From the NCBI GenBank assembly GCA_002495945.1, contig DAHU01000021.1:1-7081 (forward strand): a DNA stretch of 7,081 nucleotides. The letters run 5' to 3'. The position numbers and the translations under genes are program-made. The notes under the pieces are model-generated. The model did no database searches. It worked only from the letters and a program-made list of their open reading frames with translations, and was not told the DNA's origin. This document shows, in pieces, positions 1 through 7,081 of the stretch (position 1 is its first letter; each line of letters begins with the position of its first letter). Source of the stretch: Euryarchaeota archaeon UBA13 (GTDB taxonomy: Archaea; Thermoplasmatota; Poseidoniia; Poseidoniales; Poseidoniaceae).

Positions 1-1670
1 TTATCAGCAATTAGGTCAATAGTATAACTTGATGGATGTGACCCTTCGCTCCACGCATTGAGAATCTGTAATTCACTTCTACCTGAAACCGTATTCCAAG
101 GTAAATCAGTTGCAATCCAACCGCTCGCAGTAGTATCAATACCCACACATCTTTCGGCTCCATCATGATTTAGTTCAACCAGTGCTGAATTGCCACTTAA
201 TCGATAAACTCTAATTGGATGGCCGTCTAATACATCGATTTCATGGCTGCCAACTTCAGCAGCAAATTCATGGAATTGATTATTGTAATCCGAAGTGTGG
301 TTAAATGTCGTTGAACTTGAGTAATTCCACGTAGAGGAATAACCGGCAATTTGGGAAAATATGGTGTCAACTAAGTTTGAATTGTGAGTATCAAACTGAT
401 GTTTTAGACCCGAGGAAAACCCGGTATCATGCGCTGGTACAACGGCTGCACCTGCAATATTTGAGCTTGAGAAATTGTTGTGCCAATACGCTAATATGTC
501 TTTGTCGATATCAATTATCGGTGTGTTTGTAGTTGTGCTGGGCGGCCACTCGACTAATTCTGTTCCACCAGCAGCGATAGAAATTCCACCGCCCTTCCAA
601 GTAGCTGTAGCAATCGAGTCACTTGGGTTATTCAATTCCAAATATCCAGTTAGTTGTGGTGTAATAAATTCGGTTCCAAGAAATGACCCAGAACTTGATT
701 TGAGATTTACAGTACCAGTTGTGGCCGTCGTATCAGTGACTAAAATTAATCGAGAGGGCGCACTTGTTGATATTGTGATTACAGTGTCTTCTGTTAACGT
801 GACTGTACTTGTCCAATAGGTGCCTTCCCTTGAATCTGTGACACTGGCAGCAATATGTTTTGCTTCGATGCTATTGATTGTACTAGTTATTAGGTTTGCT
901 TCATCACTGATTACGTGAATAATTGAGTCTCCGCTTGAAACAGGAAATGTCCATGAGCGCCCAGTTTGATCAACCTTACTTGGGTTATCAGGTGTTATCA
1001 TTGCAGCACCCCCTTGGCCAGAACTTGCTAATACCATTAACTCATGAGATGATTCTATTCGCAAATCACTTATTGAGCTAGCATCGATAGTGATGGTATC
1101 ATCGACATTCATTTGGATTGTATCAGTTGCGGTTTCACCATTGAACATTTTGATTTTAATTGGTCCTAATGGCGAAGCAAGACCTTGTTTTGCCGACACA
1201 GCAAGGTTGTCTATCCAGTCTGGTACTGAATAAAAGAAAGGCCTTGTCGGGCCCAATCGCAAATCACTGAAACAGACAGCCGTCGTTTTACTCTCTGGAT
1301 GTTTAACTTCAATTTGGTCATCGAAATCCAAGATTCCTTTCATGCGGAAAGTAGTATCATCCAGCCAAGTAGATGAATACCACATTCCTCCTCGGGTGCT
1401 ATCCCATGACAGACTTCCATCTAAGGGAATTAGTTCTACTTCTGTTGAATCACCTGGCATCCCATGTTCACTCAATACCTCGGTTTGCTGAGCTAATATC
1501 ATCATCTGTGAGGACATATCGTCTCGCTCGATTGAACCTTCTAACTCCTCAATAATTGGCAACATAGAGACCAACATTAATCCAATGATAGAAACAACCC
1601 CGCCAAATAGCAGAACAGTGGCAATCGCCGCTGACACGGCTTCATCATTACGGGTTAAATTGCGCTTCAT
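1..1670 (-). CDS. Large type IV pilin-like surface protein, 3' end outside window
   Basis: The open frame has 556 codons from ATG (1668-1670) to the left edge with no stop; the C-terminus is missing. The N-terminus reads MKRNLTRNDEAVSAAIATVL and continues hydrophobic to about residue 38. This is the archaeal type IV prepilin pattern: a short charged leader, a probable prepilin-peptidase site before VS (after Ala11), then a helix that anchors and assembles the subunit. Everything after residue 40 should be extracellular. It is rich in Ser, Thr, Ile, Asp and Gly, as in beta-rich surface domains, and has only two cysteines (133 and 508), which could form a disulfide. At more than 556 residues it is far larger than typical major pilins, so a minor pilin, tip adhesin or pilin-anchored surface protein is more likely. 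The ATG overlaps the stop of the upstream pilin-like gene (ATGA, 1667-1670), pointing to translational coupling; a GAGGT lies at about 1683-1687. I recognise no family for the C-terminal part. Confidence 0.82.
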   Translation of the reverse strand, partial: MKRNLTRNDEAVSAAIATVLLFGGVVSIIGLMLVSMLPIIEELEGSIERDDMSSQMMILAQQTEVLSEHGMPGDSTEVELIPLDGSLSWDSTRGGMWYSSTWLDDTTFRMKGILDFDDQIEVKHPESKTTAVCFSDLRLGPTRPFFYSVPDWIDNLAVSAKQGLASPLGPIKIKMFNGETATDTIQMNVDDTITIDASSISDLRIESSHELMVLASSGQGGAAMITPDNPSKVDQTGRSWTFPVSSGDSIIHVISDEANLITSTINSIEAKHIAASVTDSREGTYWTSTVTLTEDTVITISTSAPSRLILVTDTTATTGTVNLKSSSGSFLGTEFITPQLTGYLELNNPSDSIATATWKGGGISIAAGGTELVEWPPSTTTNTPIIDIDKDILAYWHNNFSSSNIAGAAVVPAHDTGFSSGLKHQFDTHNSNLVDTIFSQIAGYSSTWNYSSSTTFNHTSDYNNQFHEFAAEVGSHEIDVLDGHPIRVYRLSGNSALVELNHDGAERCVGIDTTASGWIATDLPWNTVSGRSELQILNAWSEGSHPSSYTIDLIAD

Positions 1671-2746
1671 CGCTCAACCACAACCTCATTGATTGATAAA
1701 TCAAAATACACTGGTTGGCCAACAGAACTTACCGTAATCCCGTCAGCACCGCTGGCTCTCTCGAAAGGTGCTAATCCGATGTAGGAATCTAATGTTCCAG
1801 AAGCACGGTTTAGCGCATATTCAGATAACCACTGTTCATCATATTGTGGCGTAATTACCGCTGACACTGAGTTGATTAAGGAATATCTTACATTATAGCA
1901 TAGCCCTGAAAACGGAGTTATCGTACCTGCTGAAACGATGTCGATGCCTAATTGATTAGCACTACCAAGGCTGCCGTTTACAGCAATGTTGGTCAAAATT
2001 ATCGACAGCCTAACTCCACCAGTGGCTAATTGGTCAAATTCGACTCTTGGAAATTTGCTAATCTCCCACGCAGAATCAGCAAAGTGCTCAATTCTTGCAT
2101 TGTTAACTAAATATATTTCATGTTCTCCATTACCAAGACTGGTGATTATTCTTAGTCCTGAGATGGTATATTTTATCGTCTTGTGAATTGGTTCTTCGTT
2201 ATCGTTGAGAATTGTGATAACGTACCAGTCTGTTAGTTGCATATTATGTGTCACTAATCCGCTGTTTGTATCGATGGTAAATTCATTTAATCCAGTTTCG
2301 TCGTAAATTACTGCTTTAGTGGCAGTTGAATTGACGGCACTGACGGTGAATGTTGAACCTGTGTAGTCATGGACATTTACTATATCAGCCGATGTCAAAT
2401 CAGCACTTATCGACCAGAGCTCCAAATTACTAACACCTTGAAGCATTGAGGTCCTCATTCCTAATTTGTGCCTTATACCTGTGCCTTCTGGTGAATCTGC
2501 TGCTACATCGATTCGATCTTCAAGCCTGTCTGCGATTCCATTGGCGGCATTCCAATTGGTATTATCCTCAAAATCGGAGATATACGGGTTGAGAAACACC
2601 CATACTCCACCCATTATTGAAACAACCATCGCCAGCATCATAATGACGCCCAGTACTTCGCTTACCCCCGCAACTTCATCGCGTCTTTGAGACACATTAC
2701 GACGCTGCCTAGCGGGTGGCATGGTTTGCTCATACTTTGGTATCAT
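1667..2746 (-). CDS. Type IV pilin-like protein with large extracellular domain
   Basis: The gene encodes 359 residues. A basic leader (residues 1-27, several Arg, ending RRDEVAG) precedes VSEVLGVIMMLAMVVSIMGG and a hydrophobic stretch to about residue 53. This matches the archaeal type IV pilin N-terminal signature, with probable prepilin-peptidase cleavage after Gly27, before VS. The remaining ~300 residues look beta-rich, with one cysteine (in LCYNV near residue 280), and I cannot assign them to a named family. The first ATG gives an unusually long 27-residue leader; the alternative ATG at Met9 (2720-2722) would give 19 residues, nearer the usual length, and would place the 2746-2763 hairpin well upstream. 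The gene lies 29 bases after the hydrolase stop and its TGA overlaps the next ATG by 4 bases, so it is probably the middle gene of a three-gene operon. Its role is likely a minor pilin or pilin-like surface subunit; the partner is the overlapping downstream protein. Confidence 0.87.
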   Translation of the reverse strand: MIPKYEQTMPPARQRRNVSQRRDEVAGVSEVLGVIMMLAMVVSIMGGVWVFLNPYISDFEDNTNWNAANGIADRLEDRIDVAADSPEGTGIRHKLGMRTSMLQGVSNLELWSISADLTSADIVNVHDYTGSTFTVSAVNSTATKAVIYDETGLNEFTIDTNSGLVTHNMQLTDWYVITILNDNEEPIHKTIKYTISGLRIITSLGNGEHEIYLVNNARIEHFADSAWEISKFPRVEFDQLATGGVRLSIILTNIAVNGSLGSANQLGIDIVSAGTITPFSGLCYNVRYSLINSVSAVITPQYDEQWLSEYALNRASGTLDSYIGLAPFERASGADGITVSSVGQPVYFDLSINEVVVER

Positions 2747-2763
2747 TTAGGTATTGACCTAAA
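2746..2763. promoter_or_regulatory. Perfect 7-bp inverted repeat abutting pilin-like start codon
   Basis: The sequence TTTAGGT-ATTG-ACCTAAA has perfect 7-base arms and a 4-base loop. On the minus strand it sits directly before the ATG at 2744-2746, and its last base is the A of that ATG. The minus-strand 5' arm contains AGGT, the only Shine-Dalgarno-like string near this start, so in RNA the hairpin could hide the ribosome site. It could instead be a protein-binding site or a weak processing or termination hairpin in the 29-base gap after the hydrolase gene; a run of five T precedes it on the minus strand. The structure is visible; its role is inferred. Confidence 0.45.
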
Positions 2764-2775
2764 AATGGTGTGATT

Positions 2776-3600
2776 TTACTCAATCTTAGCCTTATCCTCG
2801 ATACTGGTATGAGGTGGCGAATTATCTGTTTTGCCAATGTAATGGGTTTTTTCTGGCCCATCTTGCAGTGAAATGTGGATGTCGCCCTCAAACAAATCTC
2901 CAATGTAGTACAATACAGTGGATTCTGCTAAATGAGGGGAGTTATTTTTCTCTGATAGGTGAGTAAGTACGATGTTTCTTGTAGCGCTTGTACAAACTTC
3001 AGCAAGGAATTCGCCAGTTTGATTGTTAGAAAGGTGCCCTCCTCGGCCCCTAATGCGCTCTTTTAACGAGTAGGGGTATGGTCCGGAGTCAAGTCTTTTC
3101 GCATCGTAATTGGCTTCTATCGAAATGTGTTCACAACCGTGAACATGTCTAACTAGTTCGTCAGTCCAAGACCCTAAATCAGTTATTATTGCTGCTCTTT
3201 CACCCCGATAACTTGCCACGAAGGCAACATTTTCCGAGCCCGAATGCGGGACTGGGACGGGTAAAATAGTCAATTCTTCGCCGATTCTAATCAAATCCAG
3301 TGAACCGAAGTAAGAGGTTAGCATAGGGTCCAAACCAAGCTCTAGCGCAGTGCGTTCATTAGCAAGCATTTGCATTTGCCATTTTTTCTGTGCGATAGTG
3401 GCACCACCGCCGTGGTCTCCATGGTGATGAGTGATTAATGCACAATCAATTTCCTCTGGATTTATGCCAAGTAATCCGAGGCGCTTTTGGAGTTGTGCAC
3501 CGCTAAATCCTTGGTCAACAAGCACTTTCACCTCTTCAGTTTCTAGCAAAGTTGAGTTGCCTCGACTGCCAGTTCCCAAATGAGTTATTCTCAAAGTCAT
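2776..3600 (-). CDS. MBL-fold metallo-hydrolase, YycJ/WalJ-like
   Basis: This 274-residue protein is a complete metallo-beta-lactamase-fold hydrolase of the COG1235 (PhnP/YycJ/WalJ) type. It shows GSRGNSTLLE at residues 11-20, LVDQGFS at 27-33, the metal motif HxHxDH (His58, His60, Asp62, His63), His119 in PVPH, Asp141 in TDLG, EANYD at 162-166, GHLSN at 188-192 and THLSEKNN at 213-220. By analogy with RNase Z, the two metals (probably Zn or Mn) are held by His58/60/63, Asp62, His119, Asp141 and His214. Family members are usually about 260 residues and are thought to be cytoplasmic phosphodiesterases or nucleases; the substrate here is unknown. One oddity is Ser120 where relatives usually have Asp in an HDA motif. 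The last ~25 residues form a polar tail. The start fits the conserved beta strand MTLRITHLGTGS; no clear Shine-Dalgarno precedes it, consistent with a short-leader or leaderless mRNA. It is the first gene of the minus-strand cluster. Confidence 0.9.
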   Translation of the reverse strand: MTLRITHLGTGSRGNSTLLETEEVKVLVDQGFSGAQLQKRLGLLGINPEEIDCALITHHHGDHGGGATIAQKKWQMQMLANERTALELGLDPMLTSYFGSLDLIRIGEELTILPVPVPHSGSENVAFVASYRGERAAIITDLGSWTDELVRHVHGCEHISIEANYDAKRLDSGPYPYSLKERIRGRGGHLSNNQTGEFLAEVCTSATRNIVLTHLSEKNNSPHLAESTVLYYIGDLFEGDIHISLQDGPEKTHYIGKTDNSPPHTSIEDKAKIE

Positions 3601-3633
3601 GCTAACATCCGAATCCGGGCGCGTAAAGGTATT

Positions 3634-3664
3634 GAATAAATCGCAAAAAGTTACGAGTTTATTC
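3634..3664. repeat. Inverted pair GAATAAA / TTTATTC
   Basis: GAATAAA at 3634-3640 is matched perfectly by TTTATTC at 3658-3664, with 17 bases between. Each arm reads as a TATA-like box on one strand, facing opposite ways, as expected for back-to-back promoters. It may also be an operator. With 7-base AT-rich arms, chance is a real alternative. Confidence 0.35.
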
Positions 3665-3786
3665 GTGATTTATCGAGAGTTGGTGATGATTCGAGCATCA
3701 AATCTTGAGTTTTTGTCGGAACATCACTCCATCATACTCTTAAGGGTAATCAGTGAGTCAGCAAGTGCGAAGCGTATGCTGTGTGT

Positions 3787-3792
3787 GAGGTG
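3787..3792 (+). promoter_or_regulatory. Shine-Dalgarno deciding the GTG start
   Basis: GAGGTG lies five bases before GTG 3798 and matches the archaeal GGAGGTG consensus well. The in-frame stop TGA at 3786-3788 overlaps it, so no start further upstream is possible. Starting here also gives a complete signal peptide, which the next in-frame ATG (3858) would remove. Confidence 0.75.
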
Positions 3793-3797
3793 GACCT

Positions 3798-6700
3798 GTG
3801 CGTAGAAGTCAATCAACATTGTTAACAACCCTTGCAGTAGTCATTAGTTTACTCTTTATGTCTCAGTTTCCAACAATCTCACCGGTATCCAATGTTCATC
3901 CAGATGATACTGACCAAGAGCCGCCCCCAACTACCGATACCGACGGTGATGGTATTCCTGATGTCCATGAGAATTTGTTCACAGAGTGGATTAACGGAAC
4001 CTCGATTGATGGACGAGGTTTCGCCATGGAGGGTCTAGACAAGGATGATGCATCTGATGCCCTGCTTGATAATGACCGCGACGGATTAAATGCAACCGAA
4101 GAATACTGTTGGCCATATCCCGCAGAGTGTATCGATCCGGGATTCTTGAGGGGCCTTACCGGAGTTGTTGATGGTGAAGGCGTTAGATCTTACCTCGACC
4201 CACGTAAAGCCGACACAGATGGCGATGGGATGCCGGATGGCTACGAAGCATACATGTGTTTGAGAATAGGTGGGTTTGATCTATTTTCCAAACGTTATCA
4301 GTGTCAAGATTTCGACCCCCTAAATGCTAGTGATGCAACAAAAGATCCAGACATGGATGGTTTTGATGTCAACCGAGATGGCATAATGAATCAAAATGAA
4401 TGGTATACCTCCAGCGAAGAATATATCCACGGAGCACCATCTAACCACACTACTGAATTAGACGGTTTGTGGTGTACTGCAACCTTGCCCGAAGGTTCAC
4501 TATTAACCAACTGGCCATTCATTCCTACAGGTGCTAACGCAACTTTCCAGAATATATTACCCGCTTGCACAAATGCTGCCTCCCCTGTTGGTGAAGATTT
4601 GTGGTTAGGTACAGATCCATTACTGAAAGATTCTGACAGATTCAATTGGGATGGATTCTCAATACGAAGTTTGTTTCCTTCATTTGGAGATGGTATTCCG
4701 GACGGTTGGGAAGTACATTTTGGATTAGATCCGCTGAACCGGAGTAGCGCATTAGCTGACGATGATTTTGACGGATGGGATGCAAATTTGGATGGAGTAA
4801 TATCTCCCGATGTTAGTCGAACAGATACCGCTTTGGTACTGGGTGAACAACTATCCAATATACAAGAATACAATGTTTATTTTGATGATGGCAACAAAGT
4901 TATTGCAGGTTTGAAATCAATAGAATTCGATAGCCAATCATCATCTCTCTTCACTTATCCAATTACATTTGCAACAGATGGAAGCCAACCGAGTGTAATC
5001 CATCATGACATCAGATCACTGAACGAGTTCGATGATATGGTATATATCACCACAAAATATGGTATAACAGTTTTAGATTTCTTTGAGGGTTCTAGTACTG
5101 ATTATTGGATGCCACAAGGAGTAATCCTGGAAGATGCTGAATTATTATTTGATTCCGATGATAATTTGTATGCTTTGGCAGTTGCCTCAAACTTTGGACT
5201 CGGAGTGGGAAGAATTCAAGTCGATGGGTTCTTGCAGGGCATTCAAAATTGGGATTGGTCACAGACTGAAGGCATTCTCGAGATAGAGGAATTACAGATA
5301 AATAGCCCAAATAATCAGATTATTGGATTGGGTGCTGCGGGAGTTGGCAATGTTTTCGACATCAGTAGCGCTGGGTTAATAGAAGATATCAATCCAGTTA
5401 ACTCAGTAATAACAAATCAGTTGTTCAACGGTAATGCAACCGTTACCGATATCGAACACGGATTGGCAAACGGCAATTTGACATTATTTGTTGCTACAGA
5501 CAAAGGCTTACTCATCTCGGAAACTAATTCTGGTCGGGATGGAGATTCAGCAGATTGGCGATTTTATTACACAAGAGAAGATACCGGAATATTTGCATCG
5601 ATTAATGAGTTGCGGACCCTTCCATCTGGTAGTGATGAGAATCCGGCAGAAATTAGAGATTTACATCTGGATGGACCAACGCCAGACAGTCCTCAAGTAC
5701 TGTGGTTTGGAACACCTTCAGGACTTCATCAAATGCGCCTAATTGATGGTATAATTTCGCACAGCGGGTTATTAGAAAATCCGGGTTCTGATGAAATAGG
5801 AGTGAGAGAGGCAAACAACATACGCGCAATCTACACCACAGGTCAACAAATAATTCTGGGTTCAGATGCAGGAACATGGGTTGTTTCCGGAGATTACTCC
5901 AATGTCTATGAAATTGATAATCAAGAGGTTATTCCCGGATATATAACGGAAATTGTCACTGTTGGTGAACCAGGAAATTTCACAATCTTCGGGGCTGCAG
6001 ACCCGGGTCAATATTCTAACCTCGAGCTGATGAATCCAAAGTCTAACGATTCTGATAGCGACGGAATCCCAGACGGCTGGGAAATCGGCAATGGTTTGGA
6101 TCCAACAGACCCGTGGGATGCGCTACTAGACTTCGATTTTGACGGCCTTGACCTTGACCAATCGGGTGATGGAATATACGAGCGTTTGTGGACCAATCTC
6201 GATGAATTTAGATATGTTCAAAGAACTGACGACGGTTATAATTCAACCAACCCAAATGTTGGTGACACTGATGGAGATGGCTTGAGTGATGGAGAGGAAT
6301 ACTTTGGTTTCTTCTATGAGAGTACAAACCTGTGGTGTTACTACAATGTCCAATTAGAGTACATATGCGATAGCCAAATAGGTGCTAATGCCAACCAAAC
6401 TTATCTTCAGTCTGCAACTACTGATGTGGGGACAGATCCAACTAATTTTGATAGCGATGGAGACGGAATGCCAGATGGTTGGGAGATTGAAAATCGGCGC
6501 TGGGTAGGCTCCTCTTTCACAGGAGGTAACAATTGGTCACTGGACCCGAACCGTCCCGAAGATGCCACATGGGATGCTGATGGAGACGGGTTGCAAAATT
6601 TGTGTGAATATCAGTGGAGTCAACTAAAGTATCAAACAATGGAGGGCCTTTTGCTCGAATCTCACGGTGAGAATGCGTCTTTTGCGGAGAGTTGGAGTGA

Positions 6701-7081
6701 ATCAGACCCCAATAATGTTGACTCCGATGGCGACACTTTGCCAGATGGCTGGGAGGCGTCATACTCATGTTCTTGGAGCCCAAGTAGGGTTGGAATAAAT
6801 CCATTGAATGGTTCAGACGCACTAAATAATCCCGATAATGACGGCTTTGATATCAACGCTGACGGTATCCTACAATCAAATGAAGCATTCGTAAATTATC
6901 TTGAGTATCATTTTAGGGACGACTTGTTTGATGATAACAACCCCGTGGATTTTGATAACCTACCATTTGGTTTCTCTACTGATTTATTTGATAATGTTGA
7001 ATTGAATGGTTACCCAGAGGCATCATATGCTGAAAGAGCTGCTGGGTCTTATCTTGCCACTCAAAATTCACTAGATTCTGG
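3798..7081 (+). CDS. Giant secreted Ca-binding protein: TSP3/EF-hand modules and propeller
   Basis: The frame is open for 1094 codons and continues past the right edge. GTG 3798 starts a signal peptide: MRRSQ, a hydrophobic core at about 8-21, cleavage perhaps near 30-36, and no lipobox Cys, so the protein is exported. Aspartate-rich DxDxDGxPDGWE motifs of the thrombospondin type 3 / bacterial calcium-repeat kind begin at residues 47, 139, 298 (degenerate, GDGIPDGWE), 751, 823, 885 and 975. Most are followed by a second Asp ladder (91, 183, about 330, 926, 1013). Two are full EF-hand loops: DVNRDGIMNQNE (190-201) and DINADGILQSNE (1018-1029). Residues ~395-745 lack these motifs and look like a beta-propeller, with blade-like strands such as VYITTKYGITVLD, LFVATDKGLLIS, VLWFGTPSGL and IILGSDAGTWVV. 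Ten cysteines (104, 111, 154, 169, 226, 257, 847, 857, 936, 991) all lie outside the propeller. The protein is acidic with many N-x-S/T sites. Likely role: calcium-rigidified surface or released adhesion or binding protein; ligand unknown. Confidence 0.9.
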   Translation, partial: MRRSQSTLLTTLAVVISLLFMSQFPTISPVSNVHPDDTDQEPPPTTDTDGDGIPDVHENLFTEWINGTSIDGRGFAMEGLDKDDASDALLDNDRDGLNATEEYCWPYPAECIDPGFLRGLTGVVDGEGVRSYLDPRKADTDGDGMPDGYEAYMCLRIGGFDLFSKRYQCQDFDPLNASDATKDPDMDGFDVNRDGIMNQNEWYTSSEEYIHGAPSNHTTELDGLWCTATLPEGSLLTNWPFIPTGANATFQNILPACTNAASPVGEDLWLGTDPLLKDSDRFNWDGFSIRSLFPSFGDGIPDGWEVHFGLDPLNRSSALADDDFDGWDANLDGVISPDVSRTDTALVLGEQLSNIQEYNVYFDDGNKVIAGLKSIEFDSQSSSLFTYPITFATDGSQPSVIHHDIRSLNEFDDMVYITTKYGITVLDFFEGSSTDYWMPQGVILEDAELLFDSDDNLYALAVASNFGLGVGRIQVDGFLQGIQNWDWSQTEGILEIEELQINSPNNQIIGLGAAGVGNVFDISSAGLIEDINPVNSVITNQLFNGNATVTDIEHGLANGNLTLFVATDKGLLISETNSGRDGDSADWRFYYTREDTGIFASINELRTLPSGSDENPAEIRDLHLDGPTPDSPQVLWFGTPSGLHQMRLIDGIISHSGLLENPGSDEIGVREANNIRAIYTTGQQIILGSDAGTWVVSGDYSNVYEIDNQEVIPGYITEIVTVGEPGNFTIFGAADPGQYSNLELMNPKSNDSDSDGIPDGWEIGNGLDPTDPWDALLDFDFDGLDLDQSGDGIYERLWTNLDEFRYVQRTDDGYNSTNPNVGDTDGDGLSDGEEYFGFFYESTNLWCYYNVQLEYICDSQIGANANQTYLQSATTDVGTDPTNFDSDGDGMPDGWEIENRRWVGSSFTGGNNWSLDPNRPEDATWDADGDGLQNLCEYQWSQLKYQTMEGLLLESHGENASFAESWSESDPNNVDSDGDTLPDGWEASYSCSWSPSRVGINPLNGSDALNNPDNDGFDINADGILQSNEAFVNYLEYHFRDDLFDDNNPVDFDNLPFGFSTDLFDNVELNGYPEASYAERAAGSYLATQNSLDS

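Larger units (their letters stand above)
3601..3797. promoter_or_regulatory. Divergent intergenic region holding both promoters
   Basis: These 197 bases separate the two outward-pointing genes and should carry promoters for both. For the hydrolase, TTTATT on the minus strand (3635-3640) lies about 35 bases before the ATG, which fits an archaeal TATA box giving a short or absent leader. For the plus-strand gene the candidates are TTTATTC at 3658-3664, which would leave a leader of more than 100 bases, or the weaker CTTAAGG around 3739-3745, about 52 bases before GTG. No RNA gene is seen, and a short open frame across this stretch looks non-coding. Promoter placement is inferred from sequence only. 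Confidence 0.4.

Noticed and set aside
475..819. A 114-codon plus-strand open frame with a hydrophobic, Val-rich sequence
   Set aside because: It lies antisense within the large pilin-like gene, whose frame is uninterrupted for 556 codons; the Val/Ile richness mirrors Asp, Asn and Thr codons of the real gene.
2761..2775. T-rich run on the minus strand after the hydrolase stop as a transcription terminator
   Set aside because: Only five T residues occur, followed closely by a co-directional gene; the spacing fits an operon better than termination.
3599..3805. A 68-codon plus-strand open frame spanning the divergent intergenic region
   Set aside because: It overlaps the starts of both flanking genes, has no ribosome site, no recognisable protein features, and occupies the stretch that must hold both promoters.
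4391..4873. A 160-codon minus-strand open frame inside the giant surface-protein gene
   Set aside because: It is antisense to a continuous frame with clear calcium motifs; its Ser/Pro-rich sequence is the expected antisense reading of Asp/Gly-rich repeats.
6008..6856. Several short minus-strand open frames with recurring Ser-Gln-Pro-Ser-Gly-like strings
   Set aside because: The recurrence is the reverse complement of the repeated PDGWE codons of the plus-strand calcium modules, not independent genes.

Overview
The window looks archaeal, most likely a marine Thermoplasmatota-type euryarchaeon such as Marine Group II (Poseidoniales). The basis is three things: two proteins with archaeal type IV pilin N-termini (short charged leader, then a VS-x-x-hydrophobic helix), a good Shine-Dalgarno of the GGAGGTG type before a GTG start, and a very large secreted protein rich in aspartate calcium-binding repeats, a kind of protein common in that group. 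The base composition is moderately AT-rich. No rRNA, tRNA, CRISPR array or mobile element was seen, so the taxonomic call is inference.

Layout: two transcription units diverge from a 197-base intergenic region at 3601-3797. To the left, on the minus strand, three genes follow one another closely: a YycJ/WalJ-type metallo-beta-lactamase-fold hydrolase (2776-3600); after 29 bases, a 359-residue pilin-like protein (1667-2746); and, overlapping it by 4 bases (ATGA), a second and larger pilin-like protein of at least 556 residues that runs off the left edge (1-1670). To the right, on the plus strand, one open frame starts at GTG 3798 and runs off the right edge after 1094 codons. It encodes a signal-peptide-bearing protein in which thrombospondin-type-3-like / EF-hand calcium modules flank a central beta-propeller-like region.

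Three of the four genes encode predicted surface or secreted proteins, so this is mainly a cell-surface locus: pilin-like proteins with very large extracellular parts on one strand and a giant calcium-stabilised protein on the other. The hydrolase is the only predicted cytoplasmic protein, and its link to the pilin-like genes is positional only. The most notable signals are the coupled pair of oversized pilin-like genes, a perfect 7-bp hairpin abutting the start codon of the first of them, the Asp-ladder modules that run from a TSP3-like motif straight into a canonical EF-hand loop, and ten cysteines that occur only in the calcium-module regions and fall into five neighbouring pairs.
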